A DNA stretch of 49,009 nt from contig CAYSAJ010000013.1 in the NCBI GenBank assembly GCA_964429005.1, positions 1-49,009 of the forward strand, read 5' to 3'. Source of the DNA: JACRBE01 sp964429005 (GTDB lineage Bacteria; Chlamydiota; Chlamydiia; Chlamydiales; JACRBE01). The notes beneath the pieces were generated by a model, which worked only from the letters and a program-made list of their open reading frames with translations, did not search any database and was not told the DNA's origin. A program made the translations under genes and the position numbers. Positions 31,892-39,661 of the stretch are shown in pieces; position 1 is the first letter of the stretch, and each line of letters begins with the position of its first letter.

Positions 31892-33508
31892 GTGCCAAAA
31901 TATATTTTCATGACGGGAGGCGTTGTTTCATCCCTAGGAAAAGGGTTAACTTTTTCCTCTATAGCGAGCTTACTAGAATGCAAAGGCCTTAAAGTAGCCA
32001 TGCTAAAATTGGATCCTTACTTGAACGTTGATCCAGGGACGATGAACCCCTTTGAGCACGGCGAGGTATACGTCACTGACGATGGCGCTGAAACAGATCT
32101 AGATTTAGGCCATTACTACCGATTTACAAATTCCCCTCTGTCTAAATCTTCAAACGCTACTTCTGGACAAATTTATGATACCGTTATTCGTCATGAACGA
32201 CGTGGTGATTATCTTGGCAAAACAGTTCAAGTCATCCCTCATGTCACTGATGAAATCAAACTTCGTATATTACAGTGTGAACGCCAGGTAAAAGGGATTG
32301 ATGTAGTTTGTGTAGAAATCGGCGGAACTGTAGGCGATATAGAGTCCCTCCCATTTCTCGAAGCAATACGTCAATTTCGTTTAGAAAGACCTGCTGACTG
32401 CCTCAATATTCACTTAACCTATGTCCCCTTTATTCCAGCAGCGCAAGAAGTAAAAACAAAACCTACGCAACATTCGATTGCTGATCTTCGGGCGATAGGC
32501 ATCATTCCAGACATTATTATTTGCCGTTGCGAAGAGCCTCTAGAAGAACAGATCAAACAAAAAATCAGCCTCTTTTGCTCCGTCCCAAAGCAACATGTTG
32601 TTGATGTTCCCGATGCTAAACATTCCATTTATCAAATTCCCCTTTATCTTTATGAGCAAAAACTCGACGAGCAGATTTGTGACATATTAAAGATAGACGG
32701 CAGAAGCTGTGATATGAAAAAGTGGAAGGAAATTTCTGATAAAATCATTCACTCAACTCAGACCATCCAAATAGCGATTGTTGGAAAATATCTAAGTCAT
32801 CGAGATGCATATAAATCTGTTTTTGAGTCTTTAACACATGCTGCGATCGATCAACACCACAAACTACAGTTCCACTGCATAGAATCAGATAAAATTGAAT
32901 CTCTCGATCAAATGAAAAAGGAACTTAAAGAGTGCCACGGCGTAGTAGTACCTGGTGGATTTGGAGAGAGAGGTTTTGAAGGGAAAATTTTAGCGGCTCA
33001 AGCTTGCCGTGAAATGAATCTACCCTATTTTGGACTATGTCTTGGCATGCAAGTTATGGTTGTGGAATATGCACGTAATGTTCTTAAACTTGAAAGAGCG
33101 AATTCTACAGAAATGAACCCCACCACCCCCTATCCAGTCATTTGCCTTCTAGAAGAGCAAAAAGGGGTGTCTAAAAAGGGTGGAACAATGAGACTTGGCT
33201 CTTTTGAGTGCCACCTAGCAAAAGGCTCAAAAGCTGAAGAGGCTTACGGCACTTCAATCATTCATGAGAGACACCGCCACAGACTTGAGTTCAACCATGA
33301 CTACAAAGAGGAGATCACGAAGCATGGCCTCCTCATTACTGGATTGGAACCAACTCAAGACCTTTGTGAAATTGTAGAAGTCAAAGGCCACCCGTGGATG
33401 CTTGGCGTTCAATTCCACCCTGAATTCAAATCAAAGCCGACAGATCCCCACCCTCTTTTTCTTGGATTTATGAAAGCTGCTATTAAACACCAAAAGAAAA
33501 GCAGGTAA
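31892..33508 (+). CDS. pyrG: CTP synthase
   Basis: Amidates UTP to CTP using glutamine and ATP. 538 aa from GTG 31892; AGGGG lies six bases upstream, and the longer frame from 31820 adds residues the family lacks. The synthase half opens with KYIFMTGGVVSSLGKG and has LDPYLNVDPGTMNPFEHGEV; the glutamine amidotransferase half has the FGLCLGMQ nucleophile Cys and FHPEF with the His and Glu of the triad. Complete. It heads the conserved pyrG-yqgF-zwf-opcA-pgl block, and yqgF begins four bases after its stop. Confidence 0.97.
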   Translation: MPKYIFMTGGVVSSLGKGLTFSSIASLLECKGLKVAMLKLDPYLNVDPGTMNPFEHGEVYVTDDGAETDLDLGHYYRFTNSPLSKSSNATSGQIYDTVIRHERRGDYLGKTVQVIPHVTDEIKLRILQCERQVKGIDVVCVEIGGTVGDIESLPFLEAIRQFRLERPADCLNIHLTYVPFIPAAQEVKTKPTQHSIADLRAIGIIPDIIICRCEEPLEEQIKQKISLFCSVPKQHVVDVPDAKHSIYQIPLYLYEQKLDEQICDILKIDGRSCDMKKWKEISDKIIHSTQTIQIAIVGKYLSHRDAYKSVFESLTHAAIDQHHKLQFHCIESDKIESLDQMKKELKECHGVVVPGGFGERGFEGKILAAQACREMNLPYFGLCLGMQVMVVEYARNVLKLERANSTEMNPTTPYPVICLLEEQKGVSKKGGTMRLGSFECHLAKGSKAEEAYGTSIIHERHRHRLEFNHDYKEEITKHGLLITGLEPTQDLCEIVEVKGHPWMLGVQFHPEFKSKPTDPHPLFLGFMKAAIKHQKKSR

Positions 33509-33511
33509 TCT

Positions 33512-33934
33512 ATGCGTCTTATGGGAATCGACTATGGAAAAAAAAGAATCGGGATTGCAGTAACTGATCATTTAAAATGTATCGCTTCTCCCCACACCCT
33601 CATTGAAGCAAAGCCATCTCTGGAGCAAAAGGTGGCACAAATCATGGCTTTGCCTATTTTCAAAGAGGTTGAAAAAATTGTCTTAGGACTTCCCCTTCAT
33701 ATGGATGGGAAGGAGAGTGAAATGTCTGCTGAAGTGAGACTTTTTGGCCAAAAACTAGCAGAGGCATCGGGAAAATCTGTTGACTTTCTAGATGAGAGGC
33801 TCTCTTCTAAAGGTGTTGATATGCTTTTAAGAGATCAAAATCTTCGGCGAAAAGAGCGCACTGCAAAGCTAGATACTGGGGCTGCATGCCTTCTTCTGCA
33901 AACTTATATGGAAAAGGCTTCATTTCAGTTATAG
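33512..33934 (+). CDS. ruvX: YqgF/RuvX putative Holliday-junction resolvase
   Basis: 140 residues, RNase-H fold: GIDYGKKRIGIAV at the start, VLGLPLHMDGKESEMS, DERLSS and a closing DTGAACLLLQ. In other bacteria YqgF also matures the 16S rRNA 5' end, so the role may be rRNA processing. The catalytic Asp and Glu positions are present. Start ATG 33512 lies 4 bp after pyrG with AGGTAA overlapping the pyrG stop. The stop shares six bases with that of the small gene on the other strand (TTATAG). Confidence 0.92.
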   Translation: MRLMGIDYGKKRIGIAVTDHLKCIASPHTLIEAKPSLEQKVAQIMALPIFKEVEKIVLGLPLHMDGKESEMSAEVRLFGQKLAEASGKSVDFLDERLSSKGVDMLLRDQNLRRKERTAKLDTGAACLLLQTYMEKASFQL

Positions 33935-34276
33935 AACTTCTAGTACAAGCTCAGTACCTTTAGCAATATCTTCTATTTTTCCCACACACGCAACAACTCT
34001 CCCAGTCATAGAGGACAAGCTATCCACATTCATCGTGACTCGCAAGATATCTTCTGTTGTTCTAGCAGAACATGAATATTTCACTATAGAAGCAAAAGCT
34101 CTTCCAATGGCTAAAAATGCATTATCTCTAAAAGGCTGGGGTAAATCGCCAGCCTTGGAAAACGCTTCCTCTAATTTTGAAGGGTCGCCTAAAGGGCGAT
34201 CTTCTTTTGCAGTTCCATCATTCGCAAGCAAGATGATGGAGTTATAAACATCATTAGTCGATAGAGAGACTGCCAT
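33929..34276 (-). CDS. Small helical paralog A, unknown function, 115 aa
   Basis: No family recognised. It shares a pattern with the next two genes: a run of acidic/amphipathic helices and the motif D-x-A-F-x-x-I-G-R-x-F-x-S-I near the middle (RDNAFLAIGRAFASI), flanked by a G-S/D-P-x-x-L/I segment. The helical hairpin pattern resembles TPR- or HEAT-like repeats. AGGG lies seven bases before ATG 34276. Last of three same-strand genes inserted between yqgF and zwf. Likely cytosolic; a chaperone or effector adaptor is possible, not shown. Confidence 0.55.
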   Translation of the reverse strand: MAVSLSTNDVYNSIILLANDGTAKEDRPLGDPSKLEEAFSKAGDLPQPFRDNAFLAIGRAFASIVKYSCSARTTEDILRVTMNVDSLSSMTGRVVACVGKIEDIAKGTELVLEVL

Positions 34277-34298
34277 ATAATATCCCTGTTAATAAATT

Positions 34299-34634
34299 TT
34301 ATGACCCTGCCACAAGAATTTCTTCCATAATTTCATCATAATAAACTGGATCTGAGATTCTTTCAGCCGCCTCAGTAATTGCCAAACTATAGTACAAATC
34401 GGCTCTTTGCTGATCCCGAGTCGCTGGATATTCGTAATATTTTGCTAGAGAAATGAAGGTTCTAGCAATGAGGCCAAGAGCACGATCTCTGAGCGAACTT
34501 ACTCGAATTTTTTGAACTTGAGATAGAGCTCGATGGATATCCGCCTCACTCCCTTCTGGTTTTTCACACCGACTCCTACCAGACTCGCAGTAATTCATTA
34601 CAAGATTAAAGACTTGAGAGCTCCCATTTATCAT
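34299..34634 (-). CDS. Small helical paralog B, unknown function, 111 aa
   Basis: Paralogous to the flanking genes by shared motif RDRALGLIARTFISLAKYY, followed by DQQRADLYYSLA and ISDPVYYDEI. No signal or membrane segment. The ATG at 34634 overlaps the stop of paralog C in an ATGA, so translation is coupled. Twenty-two bases separate its stop from the paralog A start. Low charge-to-size and helix-forming residues dominate. Function unknown. Confidence 0.55.
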   Translation of the reverse strand: MINGSSQVFNLVMNYCESGRSRCEKPEGSEADIHRALSQVQKIRVSSLRDRALGLIARTFISLAKYYEYPATRDQQRADLYYSLAITEAAERISDPVYYDEIMEEILVAGS

Positions 34635-35023
34635 GCTACACCTATATCTTCACTATCTAGCTCGGCAGCAAGATCTGAAAGATCAACACCATCAAAAATA
34701 TCTAAAGCTAAACGGACATCCTCATATAATCCAGAATCTACGATCTTTGGCAAACATTCATTCCTCGCCCTACCTGCAAGAAGAGTAGCTCGCTGATTAT
34801 CGAGACTCGGACCATGTCTATAGATCGTTCCTAAAACCATAAAAATTCTGCCGATCATTGCAAAAGCCTTATCAGCTATCTCTGAGATTGTCAATCTGCA
34901 GGCAAAATCAAAAGCAAGGTTTAATATCTGTTCAGAGCCATTTGGTTGAGCTTCTGTAGGCTTAGCTAGGCTACAAAGATCCTTGACAACAAGAAAAGAG
35001 AATAGGTTTGTTGATAAATCCAT
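34631..35023 (-). CDS. Small helical paralog C, unknown function, 130 aa
   Basis: First gene of the triplet. The shared core is ADKAFAMIGRIFMVLGTIYRHG with DNQRATLLAG following, and a C-terminal acidic tail unlike the other two. ATG 35023 lacks a clear ribosome site; the next gene is translationally coupled to it. The promoter must be in the 152-base A+T-rich gap to zwf (35024-35175), which it shares with that divergent gene. Confidence 0.55.
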   Translation of the reverse strand: MDLSTNLFSFLVVKDLCSLAKPTEAQPNGSEQILNLAFDFACRLTISEIADKAFAMIGRIFMVLGTIYRHGPSLDNQRATLLAGRARNECLPKIVDSGLYEDVRLALDIFDGVDLSDLAAELDSEDIGVA

Positions 35024-35175
35024 AAAAAAACCGTATCAGATTAAAAAAGGCATTAGAATAGCAAGCCTCTAGATTTTTTCTCACTAATGAAATGAGCCTA
35101 CTCCTAAGAAAAAACCTAGACCAAAAAAATTAAAATAATGATATTGATCGTTCAATTGGAAAGACAAAGGTTCTT

Positions 35176-36720
35176 ATGGATATTATTAGCACTCCCCTTG
35201 AAGAAATGGGACACCTCAAACGCTCTCTCGACCCTTGCATTTTGGTGATTTTTGGAGCCACAGGCGATCTTACAGCAAGAAAATTAGTTCCCGCAATCTA
35301 CAATCTAAAAAGGGAAGGTCAACTGCCATCGAACTTTGCTTGTGTCGGATTTGCACGAAGAGATAAAAATCATGATGTCTTTCGCGGAGAAATGAAAGAA
35401 GCGATCAATAAATTTTCCCGTGTAAAACCTCTTGAAGAGGAAATCTGGAAACATTTCCAAGGACAGTTTTTCTATCACAACTCTGAATTTGATGACAAAG
35501 TAGGCTATGAAAAACTGAAAAACTTTTTGGCTGAACTTGACAAAACACTAGGCACAAAAGGCAACAGGGTATTTTATCTATCGACTCAACCCAGTTATTT
35601 TCCTGCAATTATCAAACATCTTGATGAAGCAGGGATGATTTATGGCAGTGATGTCAAAGACTCCTTTTCCAGAGTCATCATAGAAAAACCCTTTGGACAT
35701 GATTATAACTCAGCTGTGAGCCTTCAAGCTGACCTTATGCACCATCTTAAAGAGCCCCAACTTTATCGTATTGACCACTATTTAGGAAAAGAGACCGTCC
35801 AAAACCTTCTTGTTTTCAGATTCGGTAACTCGCTGTTTGAAAACCTTTGGAATAACAAATATATAGATCATGTGCAGATCACAGTTGCTGAAGATATCGG
35901 CATCGGTACTAGAGGGCGTTTTTGGGAAGAATCGGGAATGCTGCGAGACATTGTCCAAAATCACATGATGCAACTTCTCAGCTTAGTCGCGATGGAACCC
36001 CCCTCAAGTCTTGATGCTGATGCCATACGAGATGAAAAAGTGAAAGTTCTGCAATGCATAGCCCCTTTTACTGAAGAAGACTGCCTAAAAAACGCTGTAA
36101 GAGGTCAGTACGGCTCTGGATTTGTGAATTGCAGTAATGTTAAAGGGTATCGAGAAGAAGAAAACGTAAGCCCAACATCCAATGTAGAAACATATGCAGC
36201 TTTAAAGCTTTTTATCCACAACTGGCGCTGGGAAGGAGTTCCTTTTTACCTTCGAGGCGCAAAACGTGTCGCTAAAAGAGCTACAGAAATAGCAATTGTA
36301 TTTAAAGCGCCACCCAGCATCTTGTTCCACGCAAAAGACAAGCAAGCGACGATGACAAAAAACGTGCTAACAATCCGCATTCAACCTAATGAAGGGATCG
36401 CTCTTAAAATTAATTCAAAAGTGCCCGGACCCTCAAGCCCTATACAGCCCGTGATGATGGATTTCCGCTACAGCTCTTTCTTTGGCCTTGCCCCTCCAGA
36501 TGCCTACGAGCGTCTCCTTTGTGATTGCATTTTTGGCGACAGCACTCTTTTTGCAAGGGAAGATGAAGTCCTCAATTCATGGCGGATCTTAACGCCCCTT
36601 GTTGATTACTGGACGCATAACAAAGCTTCTTCATTCCCTAACTATGCATCAGGCAGCTGGGGCCCTAAAGAGGCTGATGATATGCTCGCTAAAGAGAGTC
36701 GCCATTGGAGAATTATATGA
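35176..36720 (+). CDS. zwf: Glucose-6-phosphate 1-dehydrogenase
   Basis: Oxidises glucose-6-phosphate to 6-phosphogluconolactone, making NADPH. 514 aa, standard length. NADP fingerprint FGATGDLTARKL near 30, substrate-site motif RIDHYLGKETVQN with the catalytic His and Lys, and IIEKPFGHD are intact. AAAGG precedes ATG 35176. The stop overlaps the ATG of opcA (ATGA). The oxidative pentose-phosphate genes follow without a gap; in C. trachomatis this segment directly follows yqgF. Confidence 0.97.
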   Translation: MDIISTPLEEMGHLKRSLDPCILVIFGATGDLTARKLVPAIYNLKREGQLPSNFACVGFARRDKNHDVFRGEMKEAINKFSRVKPLEEEIWKHFQGQFFYHNSEFDDKVGYEKLKNFLAELDKTLGTKGNRVFYLSTQPSYFPAIIKHLDEAGMIYGSDVKDSFSRVIIEKPFGHDYNSAVSLQADLMHHLKEPQLYRIDHYLGKETVQNLLVFRFGNSLFENLWNNKYIDHVQITVAEDIGIGTRGRFWEESGMLRDIVQNHMMQLLSLVAMEPPSSLDADAIRDEKVKVLQCIAPFTEEDCLKNAVRGQYGSGFVNCSNVKGYREEENVSPTSNVETYAALKLFIHNWRWEGVPFYLRGAKRVAKRATEIAIVFKAPPSILFHAKDKQATMTKNVLTIRIQPNEGIALKINSKVPGPSSPIQPVMMDFRYSSFFGLAPPDAYERLLCDCIFGDSTLFAREDEVLNSWRILTPLVDYWTHNKASSFPNYASGSWGPKEADDMLAKESRHWRII

Positions 36721-37808
36721 GCGAAAAAGTGATCGTTTCCGCTTGCGATGTCGAAGATCGTCTTGAGAAAATTCTTGAGAAGATCCAAGGGGCAAACAAG
36801 ATGAGAGCTTCTCTCTTCAACATGGTGATCTACGCTAAAAAAAACCATAGAGACAGCTACTACCGAACGATGGCTCAAAAGCTTATAGAGAAATTTCCAT
36901 CTCGTATTTTATTTGTTCTTGAAAATACAGAGCAGACGAATTTAATGGAGATCTCGGTTTCGGTTTTATCTGCAAATGAAGGAGAATCTTCCATTTATTG
37001 TGATTTGATTGAGTTCCAAGTATCTAGTGAAAGAAGAAAGGAAGTCCCTTTCGCAATCCTTCCTCACCTACTTCCCGACCTTCCTATTTATCTTTTATGG
37101 GGAGATGATCCTTCGAAAGAGGACCCTCTTTCTTTTAACTTAGAGAGACTTGCTCATCGCACTATATTTGATTCGGAAGTAACAGATGAGCTTTTTTCCT
37201 ACGCGAGGGCCATTTTTACACATAAAGAAAAAACTTCCTCGCAGATAGCTGATTTAAACTGGGGACGTATTGAAAATTGGAGAGGCCTTATTTCTTCTGT
37301 TTTCCACTCACAGGCTCTGATTGAAAAGCTAACCAGTTCTGATCATATTGATATCTACTATAATGATATCCCTTCAGATTATCTATCTCACACGAAAACT
37401 CAATCCATTTTTTTGGTTTTTTGGATTGCGGCCCAGCTGGGATGGAAATGTCATCGGTATGAATATGAAAAAGATGACACTTTAGTTGAATTTAAGACTA
37501 AAGATCATCTGGTCAAAGTAAAACTCCTCCCCCAAAAAGAAGAAGGCCTAAAATCGGGACGTATTCTAAAAATAGATTTTTTTCTCGACCAAGAAAATAA
37601 AATTTGTTTTACCCGAAAAAAAGAGGCTCTCCATCATATAATGATTGAAACATGTCATAAAAATGTCTGTGAACTCTCCGCTCAACAAGTCTTTGATAAA
37701 GAAGAATCAGGCCAATCTGTCGTCAATGAAATATACCACGATAAAACTAGCCAGCATTATTTGAATATGCTATCTCTCATTTTAGAAATACCCAACCGAA
37801 TCATATAG
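36717..37808 (+). CDS. opcA: Glucose-6-phosphate dehydrogenase assembly protein OpcA
   Basis: 363 aa. Recognised by the order of its landmarks: RASLFNMVIYA near the N-terminus, FPSRILFVLEN, ILPHLLPDLPIYLLWGDDPSKEDP, LAHRTIFDSE and DLNWGRIENWRGLI, as in actinobacterial and cyanobacterial OpcA, which assembles or redox-regulates G6PDH. Its position between zwf and pgl fits. I start at ATG 36717, which overlaps the zwf stop and has GGAG eight bases upstream; an upstream ATG at 36705 is less likely. The next gene follows within eight bases. Confidence 0.88.
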   Translation: MSEKVIVSACDVEDRLEKILEKIQGANKMRASLFNMVIYAKKNHRDSYYRTMAQKLIEKFPSRILFVLENTEQTNLMEISVSVLSANEGESSIYCDLIEFQVSSERRKEVPFAILPHLLPDLPIYLLWGDDPSKEDPLSFNLERLAHRTIFDSEVTDELFSYARAIFTHKEKTSSQIADLNWGRIENWRGLISSVFHSQALIEKLTSSDHIDIYYNDIPSDYLSHTKTQSIFLVFWIAAQLGWKCHRYEYEKDDTLVEFKTKDHLVKVKLLPQKEEGLKSGRILKIDFFLDQENKICFTRKKEALHHIMIETCHKNVCELSAQQVFDKEESGQSVVNEIYHDKTSQHYLNMLSLILEIPNRII

Positions 37809-37815
37809 GATGTTT

Positions 37816-38658
37816 ATGAAGCAAAACTCATCATCTCATGCCCATCTAGGAATTTTAGGTTTTTCTGGGGACGAGAAATATTCACCCCTCCCTAAACCCA
37901 AAATTTCTGAAAAGATTGATCATCGACGAATTTTAGAAGTTCCTGGGAACCATAACGAGACGATGTCTTATGCTGTTCATCAATTCATTCAAATAGCCAA
38001 AGATGCTATAGACAAGAAGGGTAAATTTTTTGTCGCTCTTTCGGGTGGATCTACCCCTAAAGAAATCTACTCCCATGTAACGAGTGAAAAACTTCGCAGG
38101 TTTATTGATTGGAAAAAAGTCTATCTTTTTTGGTCTGATGAAAGAGCTGTACCTCCTACTGATCCTGACAGCAACTACAAAATGTCAATGGATGCAGGCT
38201 TTAAGCATGTAGGCATTCCCGCAAATCAAATCTTCAGAATGGAAGCTGAATCTGATATCGAGCAGCATGCCTCGATGTACCAAGATTGTATTGAAAGCAC
38301 CCTTCAAGGGAATTCCTTTGATCTCATACTGCTCGGTGTTGGTGAAGATGGACATACAGCCTCTATTTTTCCAGCTACTGAAGCCTTAGACCAAAAGAAC
38401 AAATGGGTTGTTGCAAACTGGGTTCCCCAAAAGCAATCTTGGAGAATGACGATGACAATCCCCTTTATCAACCAAGCCGAGAATGTGATTGTCTATGCGT
38501 TTGGAGAAAAGAAGAAAGAGATTGTCAAGAAGATCCTTCTTGGAGAGAAAACGCCTGAGCCGCTACCTTCAGAGAGAGTCGGCATATCTTCTCACCCAGC
38601 TCTTTGGCTAGCGGATGAAAAGGCAGCAGAGCTCACTCTGAAAGCTTTGAAAAAGTAA
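37816..38658 (+). CDS. pgl: 6-phosphogluconolactonase (DevB type)
   Basis: Hydrolyses 6-phosphogluconolactone to 6-phosphogluconate. 280 aa: an extra N-terminal stretch of about 30 residues, then ALSGGSTPKEIY, YLFWSDERAVPPTDPDSNY and LGVGEDGHTASIFP, the lactonase signatures. ATG 37816 has AGGA five bases before it; ATG 37810 is possible. The last codons form half of a hairpin shared with the convergent cyclophilin gene. Confidence 0.94.
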   Translation: MKQNSSSHAHLGILGFSGDEKYSPLPKPKISEKIDHRRILEVPGNHNETMSYAVHQFIQIAKDAIDKKGKFFVALSGGSTPKEIYSHVTSEKLRRFIDWKKVYLFWSDERAVPPTDPDSNYKMSMDAGFKHVGIPANQIFRMEAESDIEQHASMYQDCIESTLQGNSFDLILLGVGEDGHTASIFPATEALDQKNKWVVANWVPQKQSWRMTMTIPFINQAENVIVYAFGEKKKEIVKKILLGEKTPEPLPSERVGISSHPALWLADEKAAELTLKALKK

Positions 38659-38675
38659 CGATTGTTACTTTTTCA
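38648..38675. terminator. Bidirectional terminator spanning both stop codons
   Basis: TGAAAAAGTAAC (38648-38659) and GTTACTTTTTCA (38664-38675), a perfect 12-bp stem with a GATT loop. It contains the pgl stop and the cyclophilin stop, so both proteins end in similar Lys codons. The A/T half of the stem supplies the U-tract within the stem rather than after it, so efficiency is uncertain. Confidence 0.55.
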
Positions 38676-39147
38676 CCTTCATAGAAATGATAATTTGCTT
38701 CTCTACCGGGCGGTCAGAGCGATCTGTTTTCACCCCTTCGAGCTTAGCAACGACATCCATCCCCTTTGTCACCTCACCAAAAATGGTGTGGTTCATGTTT
38801 AGCCAGGGTGTGGCGACTGTTGTGATGAAAAATTGAGATCCATTCGTGTTAGGGCCTGCATTCGCCATAGCGAGCAATCCAGCTTTGTCAAAACGGACAT
38901 CGGGACGCACTTCATCTTCAAAGGCTTTGCCCCAAAGAGATTTCCCTCCCCCCCCTGTTCCTGTAGGGTCTCCCCCTTGAATCATGAATTGCTTGATGAT
39001 CCTGTGGAACGGCACATTATTATAGTATCCTTTTTCAGCAAGACCGATAAAGTTCTCACAGGTTTTAGGGGCCACATGAGGTTTAAGTGTAACTTCAATA
39101 GTCCCTTGAGTTGTTTCAATCACAACAACAGGTGCAATTTGCGACAT
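38665..39147 (-). CDS. Cyclophilin-type peptidyl-prolyl isomerase
   Basis: 160 residues with the cyclophilin core: FHRIIKQFMIQGGDPTGTG (catalytic Arg and FMIQGGD), AMANAGPNTNGSQFFI and WLNMNHTIFGEV. The short single-domain form with no signal is cytosolic and assists folding. I start at ATG 39147 with AAGGA five bases upstream; the frame extends to 39210 without support. The stop is inside the hairpin shared with pgl. Confidence 0.95.
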   Translation of the reverse strand: MSQIAPVVVIETTQGTIEVTLKPHVAPKTCENFIGLAEKGYYNNVPFHRIIKQFMIQGGDPTGTGGGGKSLWGKAFEDEVRPDVRFDKAGLLAMANAGPNTNGSQFFITTVATPWLNMNHTIFGEVTKGMDVVAKLEGVKTDRSDRPVEKQIIISMKVKK

Positions 39148-39216
39148 AGCAGTCCTTCTCTTAAAGTTTATTGGTGGAATAAGTGTAAGATGACGAAGAG
39201 TTTTCGCCAAGAGTAT

Positions 39217-39540
39217 CTATTCAAACCAGCGAGATCGATAAGTATTAAATATTTGATAGAATCGATCAGCTTGTTCTTTAGTGGGGCTTTCTAAAAGATC
39301 TCTATCCTCATGAAAACGCTGTAACCTTAACCGAGGAACTAAAGCTATAAACTGAGTTTGGAAATCATGAAGCTCTTCCCTTCCTTGAATTAAAATGGCG
39401 ATAGCGCCTATAAAATCTCGACAATCTCGTGGCGCAAATTCTTTATCTCCACCTTCTAAAAAATATCGAGAAAATCGAGTCTCAAAAATTTGATTAAAAT
39501 AGGGCATAGGAGCGTCGCCTAACCCACTAGCAATTGACAT
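39217..39540 (-). CDS. Small hypothetical protein, 107 aa
   Basis: No family recognised. It has helix-forming residues, several Phe/Arg pairs (ETRFSRYFLEGG, YRSRWFE at the end) and no membrane segment. ATG 39540 has GGTG five bases upstream. It sits alone between cyclophilin and the acyl-CoA ligase. Similar in size to the paralog triplet but I see no clear shared motif. Moderately likely to be a real gene. Confidence 0.4.
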   Translation of the reverse strand: MSIASGLGDAPMPYFNQIFETRFSRYFLEGGDKEFAPRDCRDFIGAIAILIQGREELHDFQTQFIALVPRLRLQRFHEDRDLLESPTKEQADRFYQIFNTYRSRWFE

Positions 39541-39609
39541 ATTAACACCAAAATTAGAATTGAGCCAAAACTATAGCAATCGCCTAAGTTGATCTAAAGG
39601 GAGAAATCC

Positions 39610-39639
39610 TTGCCATAATAGTTAAGAAAAGTTTATAGG
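39610..39639 (+). promoter_or_regulatory. Candidate promoter of the acyl-CoA ligase/GNAT gene
   Basis: TTGCCA (39610-39615) and TATAGG (39634-39639) with an 18-base spacer; ATG 39662 follows, with AGGGG six bases before it. Confidence 0.35.
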
Positions 39640-39661
39640 TGAGAAAAAGTAGGGGTGCCTC

